Assembly: GCA_003567055.1 (NCBI GenBank) | Contig: PXAW01000636.1 | Location: 1 to 7,288, forward strand | DNA: 7,288 nt | Direction of reading: 5' to 3' | DNA from: Hyphomicrobiales bacterium | GTDB lineage: Bacteria; Pseudomonadota; Alphaproteobacteria; Rhizobiales; Beijerinckiaceae | Shown: piece by piece, positions 1-6,323 of the stretch | Layout of the letters: each line of letters starts with the position of its first letter | Position numbering within the stretch: position 1 is the stretch's first letter | Made by a program: the position numbers and the translations under genes | The notes under the pieces: generated by a model | The model's database searches: none | The model's input: only the letters and a program-made list of their open reading frames with translations | What the model was told of the DNA's origin: nothing

Positions 1-147
1 GGGAGGTCTGGCGAGCGCTTCATGACGGGCGCGATTTCCCTCCCCTCAGGGGAGGGATAAAGGGTGGGGTGATTCGCGTGCAAATGCATCGGCGGCGCGG
101 TATGGGGCGCACGTTTCTCCCCACCCTCAGTCCCTCCCCGCTGGGGA
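1..147. repeat. 147-bp tandem repeat unit, copy 1 (paired inverted hairpins)
   Basis: This is the first complete copy of a directly repeated unit, and it starts at or before the window edge. Each unit carries two strong palindromes in opposite orientation. The first is at 37-57, with a perfect 10-bp stem TCCCTCCCCT and a 1-nt loop. The second is at 131-151, with a 9-bp stem TCCCTCCCC and loop GCT, its right arm running into copy 2. They are flanked by complementary arms AGGGTGGGG (61-69) and CCCCACCCT (119-127), so the two hairpin elements are inverted copies of one motif around a roughly 49-bp spacer. This resembles the REP/BIME type of intergenic repeat. The open frame through it (69-308) follows the repeat and is not a believable gene. 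Confidence 0.93.
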
Positions 148-294
148 GGGAGGTCTGGCGAGCGCTTCATGACGGGCGCGATTTCCCTCCCCTCAGGGGA
201 GGGATAAAGGGTGGGGTAGCCCGCGCGCAAATGCATCGACGGCAGCGGATGAGGCGCGCGTTTCTCCCCACCCTCATTCCCTCCCCGCTGGGGA
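148..294. repeat. 147-bp tandem repeat unit, copy 2
   Basis: This is the second complete copy, in phase with copy 1 with no insertions or deletions. Its first 70 bases are identical to copy 1 (1-70), and the right end (259-276 and 278-294) is also identical. By my alignment the 13 substitutions all fall between positions 218 and 277, mainly in the spacer between the two hairpins. The hairpins recur at 184-204 and 278-298. For glcD transcripts arriving from the right on the minus strand, these stems lie just past the stop codon and could stabilise the 3' end or slow polymerase. No T-tract follows them, so they are not classical intrinsic terminators. Confidence 0.93.
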
Positions 295-317
295 GGGAGG
301 CATGGTGAGGCCTTCAT
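295..317. repeat. degenerate partial third copy of the 147-bp repeat
   Basis: The repeat restarts in phase with GGGAGG at 295-300. It then continues with about 12 of 17 bases matching the start of the unit, up to CTTCAT at 312-317, before similarity fades. The array therefore ends about 11 bp from the glcD stop codon. This right boundary is visible in the window. The left boundary is not. Confidence 0.65.
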
Positions 318-328
318 CGACCGACCCA

Positions 329-1762
329 TCATGCCGCGTCCCGCCCTTCGAGCGGGAAGACCTTGGCGGGGTTGAGCAGCCAGCCGGGGTCGAAGACGCC
401 GCGCACGCGCAGTTGCTGGGCGAGATCCTGCGTATTGTACTGGTAGGTCATCAGATCGCGCTTCTCGATCCCCACCCCGTGCTCGCCGGTGAGGCAGCCG
501 CCGACCTCGACGCAGAGCTTGAGGATGTCGGAGCCGGCATCCTCGGCCTTCTGCATGTCGCCGGGTTTGGCCGCATCGAACATCACCAGCGGATGCAGGT
601 TGCCGTCGCCGGCATGGAAGACGTTGGCGACGCCGAGCCCGTAGGATTTCACGATCTCGTCGATGCGCTTGAGCACATGCGGCAGCTGCCCGGTGGGGAT
701 GGTGCCGTCCATGCAGATGTAATCGGCGATGCGGCCGGTGGCGCCGAAGGCGGATTTGCGGCCCTTCCAGATCGCGGCGGATTCCGCTTCCGATTGCGCC
801 ACTTTCAGCGTCTGCGGCGAGAAATCCTCGGCGATGGCGACGATGCGGGCGAGCTGGTCCTCGATCTCCTCGTCCGAACCCTCGACCTCGACGATCAGCA
901 TCGCCTCCACATCGAGCGGGTATCCGGCCTTGGCAAAGGCCTCGCAGACCTGGATGGCCGGGCGGTCCATGTATTCGAGGGCCACGGGGATGATCCCGGC
1001 GCCGATGATCGCGGCGACACAGGCCCCCGCCGTCTCCGCCGAATCGAAGCCGATCAGGGCCGGGCGCGCGCCCTCCGCCTGGCGCAGGATGCGCACCGTC
1101 GCCTCGGTGACGATGCCGAGCTGGCCCTCGGAGCCGGTGATCAGGCCGAGCAGGTCATAACCCGGCGCATCGAGATGCGGGCCGCCGAGCTCGACGATGG
1201 TGCCATCGACAAGCACCATGGTCACACCGAGCAGGTTGTTGGTGGTGACGCCGTATTTCAGGCAATGCGCCCCGCCGGAATTCATGGCGATATTGCCGGC
1301 AATGGTGCAGGCGAGCTGGCTCGACGGGTCGGGCGCGTAGAAGAATTGCTCATGCGCCACCGCGCCGCTGATCGCCAGATTGGTGATGCCCGACTGCACC
1401 CGCGCGTAGCGGTCGGCGAAATTCATCTCGATCACGTCGGCGAGCTTGGCCACGCCGATCACGACCGCATCCTCCTGCGGAATGGCGCCGCCGGCGAGCG
1501 ACGTCCCGGCGCCACGCGCGACCACCTTGACGCCGTTCTCGTGGCAGAAGCGCATCACGTCGGAGACTTCCTGCGTCGTGCGCGGCAAGGCGACGGCGAG
1601 CGGCATCTTGCGATAGGAGGTCAGCGCGTCGGTGTCGTAGGCGCGCCGCTCATCCTCGGAGGTGACGAGGCATTCGGGCGGCAACAATCGCGCGAGCCCG
1701 GCGATGATCTCGTCGCGGCGTGCGATAATCCCGGCATCGGGCTTGGGAAAGGCGATCGACAT
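329..1762 (-). CDS. glcD: glycolate oxidase subunit GlcD (FAD-linked oxidase)
   Basis: This 477-residue protein is the probable FAD-binding catalytic subunit of glycolate oxidase, which converts glycolate to glyoxylate and passes electrons towards the respiratory chain together with GlcE and the iron-sulphur subunit GlcF. The PCMH-type FAD-binding domain spans roughly residues 50-230 and contains the phosphate-binding loop ARGAGTSLAGG (82-92) and the stretch IAGNIAMNSGGAHCLKYGVT (154-173). The C-terminal FAD-oxidase cap carries FHAGDGNLHP (382-391; H383 and H390 are likely metal ligands) and GGCLTGEHGVG (421-431; E427 and the likely catalytic H428). It ends in LLNPAKVFP, as in GlcD. The length fits the family (E. 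coli GlcD is 499 aa). The ATG has a clear Shine-Dalgarno. No glcE lies directly downstream: the 147-bp repeats do, so any partner genes are beyond the left edge. Related D-lactate or D-2-hydroxyglutarate dehydrogenases are the main alternatives. Confidence 0.9.
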   Translation of the reverse strand: MSIAFPKPDAGIIARRDEIIAGLARLLPPECLVTSEDERRAYDTDALTSYRKMPLAVALPRTTQEVSDVMRFCHENGVKVVARGAGTSLAGGAIPQEDAVVIGVAKLADVIEMNFADRYARVQSGITNLAISGAVAHEQFFYAPDPSSQLACTIAGNIAMNSGGAHCLKYGVTTNNLLGVTMVLVDGTIVELGGPHLDAPGYDLLGLITGSEGQLGIVTEATVRILRQAEGARPALIGFDSAETAGACVAAIIGAGIIPVALEYMDRPAIQVCEAFAKAGYPLDVEAMLIVEVEGSDEEIEDQLARIVAIAEDFSPQTLKVAQSEAESAAIWKGRKSAFGATGRIADYICMDGTIPTGQLPHVLKRIDEIVKSYGLGVANVFHAGDGNLHPLVMFDAAKPGDMQKAEDAGSDILKLCVEVGGCLTGEHGVGIEKRDLMTYQYNTQDLAQQLRVRGVFDPGWLLNPAKVFPLEGRDAA

Positions 1763-1766
1763 GGTG

Positions 1767-1774
1767 TCCTCCCG
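1767..1774 (-). promoter_or_regulatory. Shine-Dalgarno of glcD
   Basis: Read on the minus strand this is CGGGAGGA, 4 nt before the ATG at 1762-1760. It is the best ribosome-binding site in the window and supports that start. Confidence 0.75.
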
Positions 1775-1803
1775 TCCAACGAAACGTCGGTGGTTTTCTT
1801 TGG

Positions 1804-1831
1804 AATATAGCGCGAAATCGCGGGATGTGCA
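1804..1831 (-). promoter_or_regulatory. candidate glcD promoter (TGCACA-N16-TATATT)
   Basis: On the minus strand a TATATT -10 box occupies 1809-1804. Sixteen bases upstream is TGCACA (1831-1826), which matches the -35 consensus at 4 of 6 positions. Transcription would start near 1797 and give a leader of about 35 nt to the glcD ATG. The spacer contains the palindrome CGCGA-AA-TCGCG (1811-1822), a possible operator. This is a by-eye match with no experimental support, but it places the upstream LysR-type dyad at the expected distance. Confidence 0.4.
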
Positions 1832-1849
1832 GGTGATGAGATCGCGGTA

Positions 1850-1874
1850 GATTGTTTCCCTGAAGGAAAAAATC
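1850..1874. promoter_or_regulatory. candidate LysR-type operator (T-N11-A dyad)
   Basis: This is an interrupted palindrome centred at 1862. The inner arms are TTTCC (1855-1859) and GGAAA (1865-1869), and the outer arms are GATT (1850-1853) and AATC (1871-1874). Ten of the 12 base pairs are symmetric. It contains the LysR-family signature T-N11-A (T1856 to A1868). It sits between the divergent lysR and glcD genes, 42 bp before the lysR start codon, and is centred about 65 bp upstream of the predicted glcD transcription start. By established LysR-family behaviour this could serve both activation of glcD and autoregulation of lysR. Binding is inferred. Confidence 0.55.
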
Positions 1875-1916
1875 GCCGAATCAAAAAAGCACCATGCGGC
1901 GAATCAGGGGGAAGCG

Positions 1917-2822
1917 ATGGACCGGTTCGGCGATCTCGACATTTTCGCCCGCGTCGTGGCGGCGGGCAGCATGTCGCAGGCGGGGCGCGAGACGGGCCTG
2001 TCGCCCGCCGTGATCTCGAAACGCATCCGGCGGCTGGAGGAGCGACTCGGCGTGCGCCTGCTGCAACGCACGACCCGCCAGCTCTCCCTGACCGAGGCGG
2101 GGCAGGGGTTTCACGAACGCGTTGTCGGCATTCTCTCGGCGATCGAGGAAGCGGAGGCGGAAGCCGGGCAGGGGGCTGCGGAAGCGCGGGGATTGCTGCG
2201 CATATCCGCGCCGACATCCTTCGGGCGCCTGCATATCGCCCCCTTCATGCAGCGCTTTCTCGATGCGCATCCCGCCGTCAGTCTCGACATGACGCTGACC
2301 GACGCCTTCGTCGACATTATCGGCGAGGGTTATGATCTCGCGATACGCATCGCGGATCTGGGTGATTCGAGCCTGATCGCAAGGCGGCTCGCTCCCGCCC
2401 ACCGCGTGCTGTGCGCCGCGCCCGCCTATCTCGCCCGCGCCGGCGCGCCGCAGGCTCTGAGCGATCTCGGCGATCACGCGCTGCTGATCCATAACGGCTC
2501 CGAATGGCGGCTGGAGGGGCCGGAAGGGCCGGCCACGGTGCGGGTCACGAGCCGGTTGCGCACGAATTCGAGCGAGGTGGTGCGCGAGGCGGTTCTCGCC
2601 GGCGGCGGCATCGCCCTGCGCTCGACCTGGGATGTGGGGCCGGAACTGAAATCCGGCGCGCTGGTGCGCGTCCTGCCGCAATATGGCTCGTCGGCCCGGC
2701 TGGGCGTGCACGCGCTCTATCCCTCGCGCCGGCATGTCGAGCAGAAGCTGCGCGTCTTCATCGAATTCCTGCAGGCGCTCTACGGCCCGACACCCTATTG
2801 GGATGCGGGGCTCGATCTTTAG
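1917..2822 (+). CDS. LysR-family transcriptional regulator
   Basis: This 301-residue protein has the complete LysR architecture. The N-terminal winged helix-turn-helix (about 1-60) includes AGSMSQAGRETGLSP and AVISKRIRRLEERLGVRLLQ. A linker helix rich in Glu and Ala follows (about 62-90), then a periplasmic-binding-protein-like effector domain (about 92-292) beginning LLRISAPTSFGRLHIAPF. The effector domain resembles the CrgA/DmlR branch of LysR proteins. The ATG is preceded by GGGGGA at 1907-1912 with 4 nt spacing. It is divergent from glcD across 154 bp that hold a LysR-type dyad, so the most likely role is control of glcD by glycolate or a related acid. The effector and the mode (activation or repression) are inferred only from family behaviour. 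The stop codon is 4 bp from that of the converging acyltransferase gene. Confidence 0.9.
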   Translation: MDRFGDLDIFARVVAAGSMSQAGRETGLSPAVISKRIRRLEERLGVRLLQRTTRQLSLTEAGQGFHERVVGILSAIEEAEAEAGQGAAEARGLLRISAPTSFGRLHIAPFMQRFLDAHPAVSLDMTLTDAFVDIIGEGYDLAIRIADLGDSSLIARRLAPAHRVLCAAPAYLARAGAPQALSDLGDHALLIHNGSEWRLEGPEGPATVRVTSRLRTNSSEVVREAVLAGGGIALRSTWDVGPELKSGALVRVLPQYGSSARLGVHALYPSRRHVEQKLRVFIEFLQALYGPTPYWDAGLDL

Positions 2823-2839
2823 AGCGTCAGCTCTCGAGC
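2810..2839. terminator. possible bidirectional hairpin at the lysR/lpxL convergence
   Basis: An inner stem AGAGC (2821-2825) with GCTCT (2830-2834) and a 4-nt loop covers the 4-bp gap and part of both stop codons. An outer pair GCTCG (2810-2814) with CGAGC (2835-2839) can extend it, with a 6-nt bulge. No T-run follows on either strand, so this would be a weak or Rho-assisted terminator at best. Confidence 0.3.
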
Positions 2840-3813
2840 TTCTCGCCTGTCAGCTTCGGGCGCCAGCGCCGGTGCATCCACAGCCATTGTTCGGGATTTT
2901 CGCGCAGCCAGCCCTCGACGACGCGCGTCATCGCCTGCATGGCGCCGGGCACGTCGATCTCGCCGTTCGCGTCTCGCGGGAGGTCGAGGGGCGGGGTCAG
3001 TTCGAGGCGAAAGCGCCGCCCGGGCAGGCGCACGACGCGCACCCCGTGGACGGGACATTCGAAGCGTTTTGCGAATTTCGCGAGGACCGGATTGGTGAGG
3101 GCGGGGCGGCCCATGAAATCGACGATCACGCCCCGGGTGAAATGCTGGTCGATCAGCATGCCGAGATGCCCGCCGCGCTCCAGCACCCCCTGCATGGCGA
3201 AGGCTGCGCCCTGCCGCGCGGCTTCGAGCCCGCCCATGGTCTGGCTGCGCACCTCGTGAATCGCCTTCGCGACGGCGACCGCATTGGGAGCGCGAAACAC
3301 CGCCGTGGCTTCGAGCCCATAGCGTGCGGCGCAGATGGCGGGCAGTTCCCAATTGGCGAAATGCCCGGCGAAGATGATGCCCGGCTTGCCGTCGTCACGC
3401 AGAGCCTCGAAATGATCGATGCCGCTGATCTCGACATTGCCGGCATCGGGATTGTCCGGGTCGAAATTGATCAGCGTGTCGAGATGGGCGTATTCCGCGG
3501 CGGTGCGGCCGAGATTGTCCCAGGCTTCGTGCGTGATCCGTTTGACCTCGTCGTCGCCGATGCCGGGAAAGGCGCGGCGGATATTGTCCCTGGCCGTGCG
3601 GTGGGCGGGAAAGAGCGGGCCGAGATTGCGCGCGAGGAAGCCGCCGAGATCAGCCGCGCGTTCAGGCCCCAATGCACGCGCGAATGCGAACAGGATCCGG
3701 ATTGCGGTGGCGGCGAGCAGATCGAGGCTGCGCGCGGCGAAACGGGCAAGGCGGAGGCGCCAGGCGAACACGCTGATCTGGTTCCTTGATGACGGGAGGA
3801 AATACTGCGGCAC
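2827..3813 (-). CDS. lpxL: lipid A biosynthesis acyltransferase (LpxL/HtrB family)
   Basis: This 328-residue inner-membrane enzyme probably transfers a fatty acyl chain from acyl-ACP to the Kdo2-lipid IV-A precursor late in lipid A synthesis. A hydrophobic N-terminal stretch (about 29-48) fits a membrane anchor. The catalytic HX4E motif is present as GHFANWE (150-156; H151, E156). The family-typical IDQHF segment (221-225) and the C-terminal PEQWLWMHRRWRP (307-319) are also seen, and the length is normal for the family. The annotated GTG start at 3813 follows an in-frame TGA and has no good Shine-Dalgarno. A second GTG (3771, residue 15) is possible, with AAGGA about 11 nt upstream. A TTGACC at 3844-3839 (minus) could be a -35 box but no convincing -10 follows. 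Which acyl chain it transfers, and whether it is LpxL, LpxM or an alphaproteobacterial long-chain variant, cannot be decided here. Confidence 0.85.
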   Translation of the reverse strand: MPQYFLPSSRNQISVFAWRLRLARFAARSLDLLAATAIRILFAFARALGPERAADLGGFLARNLGPLFPAHRTARDNIRRAFPGIGDDEVKRITHEAWDNLGRTAAEYAHLDTLINFDPDNPDAGNVEISGIDHFEALRDDGKPGIIFAGHFANWELPAICAARYGLEATAVFRAPNAVAVAKAIHEVRSQTMGGLEAARQGAAFAMQGVLERGGHLGMLIDQHFTRGVIVDFMGRPALTNPVLAKFAKRFECPVHGVRVVRLPGRRFRLELTPPLDLPRDANGEIDVPGAMQAMTRVVEGWLRENPEQWLWMHRRWRPKLTGEKLES

Positions 3814-3895
3814 CGTCTGTTCACCATCACGGCGACGCGGTCAAGTCCGGGCAGCAAAAGACGCGGGTGTTTTGCCGCAATCGGTGCCGAAATGC

Positions 3896-3924
3896 TTGAC
3901 ATGGAGGGGCATCTCGCCACATCC
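3896..3924 (+). promoter_or_regulatory. candidate ispH operon promoter
   Basis: A perfect -35 hexamer TTGACA lies at 3896-3901. The region at normal spacing (about 3918-3924, CACATCC) is only a poor -10. If used, transcription would begin near 3931, at the first annotated ATG of ispH. That implies either leaderless translation from 3930/3933 or a start at the downstream ATG (3945). Confidence 0.4.
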
Positions 3925-3929
3925 CGTCA

Positions 3930-4910
3930 ATGATGGATACGCCGATGAAGACGCCTTTGCCGCCTCTGTCGATTCTGCTCTGCGCCCCGCGCGGTTTCTG
4001 CGCCGGCGTGGTGCGCGCGATCGATGCCGTGGAGAAGGCGCTGGCGATCCACGGCGCGCCGGTCTATGTGCGCCACGAGATCGTCCACAACAAATACGTG
4101 GTCGAGAGCCTGCGCAACAAGGGCGCCGTCTTCGTCAAGGAATTGCACGAGATTCCCGATGGCGACGCGCCGGTGATCTTCTCTGCCCACGGCGTGCCGA
4201 AATCGGTGCCGGAAGAAGCCATGCGCCGGCGCATGTTCGCCATCGACGCGACCTGCCCGCTCGTCACCAAGGTGCATCGTGAGGCGATGATCCACGCCAA
4301 GCGCGGGCGCCACGTCCTGCTCGTCGGCCATGCCGGCCATCCGGAAGTGGTGGGAACCATGGGTCAGCTGCCCGGGGGCGCGATCACGCTGGTCGAGACG
4401 CTCGACGACGTGGCCCGGCTGGATCCGCCCGATCCCGGCAATCTCGCCTTCGTGACGCAGACGACGCTGTCCGTCGACGATACCGCGCAGATTGTCGCGG
4501 CCTTGCAGGCGCGTTTTCCCAAGATGATCGCGCCGCACAAGGAAGACATCTGCTACGCCACCACCAACCGCCAGGAGGCGGTGAAGAAGGTGGCGCCGAT
4601 GGTCGATGCGATGATCGTGGTCGGCTCGCCCAATTCCTCGAATTCGCAGCGCCTGCGCGAAGTGGCCGAGCGCGCCGGCTGCCCGCTCGCGACCCTGGTC
4701 AACCGGGGCGAGGATATCGACTGGACGCGCTATGGCGCGATTTCCACCCTCGGCATCACGGCGGGCGCCTCGGCGCCGGAAGTGCTGGTCGAGGAGATCA
4801 TCGACGCCTTCGCGCAGCATTATAACGTCAGCGTCGAGACCGTGACCACCACGGAGGAAGACGTGTTCTTTCCCCTGCCGCGCGAATTGCGCGACGCCGC
4901 TGCGGAGTGA
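3930..4910 (+). CDS. ispH: 4-hydroxy-3-methylbut-2-enyl diphosphate reductase IspH
   Basis: This 326-residue cytoplasmic enzyme performs the last step of the MEP pathway, reducing HMBPP to IPP and DMAPP with a [4Fe-4S] cluster. The three cluster cysteines are visible: C24 in PRGFCAG, C109 in [11 protein letters not shown] and C208 in [11 protein letters not shown]. Substrate-binding elements include H49 and H53 (RHEIVHNK), H87 (SAHG), E118 (VHREA), [13 protein letters not shown] (134-146), [10 protein letters not shown] (233-242) and TAGAS (277-281). The length is standard. Three in-frame ATGs (3930, 3933, 3945) precede the conserved core and none has a strong Shine-Dalgarno; GGAGG at 3903-3907 is too far upstream. 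It leads an operon with thrB, starting 3 bp after its stop, and rnhA. The arrangement is familiar in alphaproteobacteria. Confidence 0.97.
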   Translation: MMDTPMKTPLPPLSILLCAPRGFCAGVVRAIDAVEKALAIHGAPVYVRHEIVHNKYVVESLRNKGAVFVKELHEIPDGDAPVIFSAHGVPKSVPEEAMRRRMFAIDATCPLVTKVHREAMIHAKRGRHVLLVGHAGHPEVVGTMGQLPGGAITLVETLDDVARLDPPDPGNLAFVTQTTLSVDDTAQIVAALQARFPKMIAPHKEDICYATTNRQEAVKKVAPMVDAMIVVGSPNSSNSQRLREVAERAGCPLATLVNRGEDIDWTRYGAISTLGITAGASAPEVLVEEIIDAFAQHYNVSVETVTTTEEDVFFPLPRELRDAAAE

Positions 4911-4913
4911 GCC

Positions 4914-5879
4914 GTGGCGGTTTATACGGAAGTCCCCGAGGACGCGCTCTTCGCTTTCGTGGCGCAATACGAGATCGGCGATGTGCTCGCCTTCAAGGGC
5001 ATCGCCGAAGGCGTCGAGAATACGAATTACTACCTTCACACCTCGCAGGGCGATTTCATCCTCACGCTCTATGAAAAGCGCGTGCGCGAGGACGAATTGC
5101 CGTTCTTTCTCAATCTGATGGAGCATCTCGCCCGGCGCGGCCTGAATTGCCCGCAGCCCCTGCGCAAGCGCGACGGCGAGAAGCTCGGGCGGTTATGCGG
5201 GCGCGCGGCGGCGATCTTCACCTTCCTCGAAGGCCTCGCCATTCGCCGGCCCAGCGCGACCCATTGCGGTGCGCTCGGGGCCGCGCTCGCGCAGATGCAC
5301 GAAGCCGGATCTGATTTCGGGATGCAGCGCACGAATGCGCTCTCGCTGACGGGCTGGCCGCCGCTCTTTGCCGCCGCCGAGGATCGCGCCGAGCAGGTTG
5401 CCCCCGGCCTGACCAAGCGCATTCGCGAGGAGCTCGCCTATCTCGAGACAAACTGGCCACGCGGCCTGCCCGAGGGGGTGATCCACGCCGATCTCTTCCC
5501 CGACAACGCCTTCTTCATCGGGGAGGAGGTGTCGGGCATCATCGATTTCTACTTCGCCTGTACCGATTATTTCGCCTATGACCTCGCCATCTGCCTGAAC
5601 GCCTGGTGCTTCGAGGCCGATCACAGCTTCAACGTCACCAAGGCGAAGGCGATGCTCGCGGGCTACGAGCGCGTGCGCAAGCTGGAGGATGCGGAGGCCG
5701 AGGCGCTGCCGATCCTGTGCCGGGGCTCGGCCCTGCGCTTCATGCTCACGCGGCTGGTCGACTGGCTGAACGTGCCCCCCGGTGCGCTGGTGCGGCCGAA
5801 GGATCCGCTCGAATACGACCGCAAGCTCGGCTTCCACCGCCGCGTGGAATCGGCGCGCGATTACGGGCTGGTGCGATGA
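4914..5879 (+). CDS. thrB: homoserine kinase ThrB (APH/kinase-fold type)
   Basis: This 321-residue protein phosphorylates L-homoserine to O-phosphohomoserine for threonine synthesis. It belongs to the aminoglycoside-phosphotransferase-like fold used as ThrB in alphaproteobacteria and pseudomonads, not the GHMP-kinase ThrB of E. coli. The N-lobe has [17 protein letters not shown] (27-43) and the beta strand FILTLYEKR (48-56; K55 is a possible ATP-binding lysine). The C-lobe has the catalytic loop [10 protein letters not shown] (189-198; D193, N198) and the metal-binding IIDFYF (209-214; D211). The start is GTG at 4914, with GGAG at 4904-4907 inside the end of ispH and 6 nt spacing, so translation is probably coupled. 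Its 3' end overlaps rnhA by 4 nt. No catalytic residue appears to be missing. Confidence 0.95.
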   Translation: MAVYTEVPEDALFAFVAQYEIGDVLAFKGIAEGVENTNYYLHTSQGDFILTLYEKRVREDELPFFLNLMEHLARRGLNCPQPLRKRDGEKLGRLCGRAAAIFTFLEGLAIRRPSATHCGALGAALAQMHEAGSDFGMQRTNALSLTGWPPLFAAAEDRAEQVAPGLTKRIREELAYLETNWPRGLPEGVIHADLFPDNAFFIGEEVSGIIDFYFACTDYFAYDLAICLNAWCFEADHSFNVTKAKAMLAGYERVRKLEDAEAEALPILCRGSALRFMLTRLVDWLNVPPGALVRPKDPLEYDRKLGFHRRVESARDYGLVR

Positions 5880-6313
5880 ACCAGCGCGTGACGGTCTATA
5901 CGGACGGGGCCTGCAAGGGCAATCCGGGCCCCGGCGGATGGGGTGCGCTCCTGATTTATAACGCCACCGAGCGCGAGCTGAAGGGCGGCGAGGCGCTGAC
6001 CACCAACAACCGCATGGAGCTGATGGCCGCGATCATGGCGCTGGAGACGCTCAAGCGCCCCTGTACGGTCGATCTCTTCACCGATTCCCAATATGTCCGC
6101 CAGGGCATCACCAGCTGGATGCAGGGCTGGAAGGCGCGGGGCTGGAAGACGGCGGATCGCAAGCCGGTCAAGAACGAGGATCTCTGGCGCCGGCTCGATG
6201 CGGCGCAGGCGCGCCACGACGTGTCATGGCACTGGGTCAAGGGCCATGCCGACGATCCGCTCAATCACCGCGTCGATGCGCTCGCCAATGAGGGCATCCC
6301 TCCCAGAGCCTGA
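5876..6313 (+). CDS. rnhA: ribonuclease HI
   Basis: This 145-residue enzyme cleaves RNA in RNA-DNA hybrids, removing R-loops and primers. All catalytic residues occupy the same numbers as in E. coli RNase HI: D10 ([17 protein letters not shown]), E48 (NNRMELMAA), D70 (FTDSQYV), H124 (WVKGHADD) and D134 (HRVDALAN). The basic handle region (about 81-100, [20 protein letters not shown]) is also present. The start is the ATG of the ATGA overlap with the thrB stop. The frame stays open upstream to 5606, but that part lies inside thrB and has no RNase H similarity, so the shorter start is correct. No strong Shine-Dalgarno is seen, which suggests coupling to thrB translation. The stop codon is 6 bp from the converging thioesterase stop. 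Confidence 0.97.
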   Translation: MNQRVTVYTDGACKGNPGPGGWGALLIYNATERELKGGEALTTNNRMELMAAIMALETLKRPCTVDLFTDSQYVRQGITSWMQGWKARGWKTADRKPVKNEDLWRRLDAAQARHDVSWHWVKGHADDPLNHRVDALANEGIPPRA

Positions 6314-6323
6314 GCGGGCTCAG
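6306..6323. terminator. possible bidirectional hairpin shared by two convergent stop codons
   Basis: CTGAGC (6310-6315) and GCTCAG (6318-6323) form a perfect inverted repeat that contains the rnhA TGA (6311-6313) and the thioesterase TGA (6322-6320 on the minus strand). An alternative pairing GAGCC (6306-6310) with GGCTC (6317-6321) has a better loop. No T-tract follows, so termination here would be weak. Confidence 0.3.

Noticed and set aside
278..298. An intrinsic terminator for glcD in the repeat hairpin
   Set aside because: The stem is strong, but no T-run follows it in the direction of glcD transcription. It was kept only as part of the repeat description.
1..300. A CRISPR array
   Set aside because: The repeat unit is 147 bp with internal hairpins, and the spacer between identical blocks is itself similar between copies. 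There are no short direct repeats with unique spacers and no cas genes.
69..308. A 79-codon plus-strand frame in the repeat array with an internally repeated protein sequence
   Set aside because: The protein repeat only reflects the 147-bp DNA repeat, whose length is divisible by 3. There is no ribosome-binding site, and the hairpins explain the sequence better.
302..1810. A 502-codon open frame on the plus strand, opposite glcD
   Set aside because: It is a high-G+C shadow of glcD. The opposite strand encodes an uninterrupted GlcD with all family motifs, while this frame's translation is low-complexity and rich in Gly, Asp, Arg and His with no recognisable domain.
3927..5126. A 399-codon minus-strand frame opposite ispH and the start of thrB
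   Set aside because: It crosses the boundary of two well-supported genes on the other strand and has the same His/Arg/Asp-rich shadow composition. It matches no family I recognise.
5606..5875. An extended N-terminus for RNase HI (a 235-residue frame)
   Set aside because: The extra 90 residues lie within thrB in another frame and are low-complexity. The ATG at 5876 gives a standard 145-residue RNase HI with E. coli-matching catalytic numbering.
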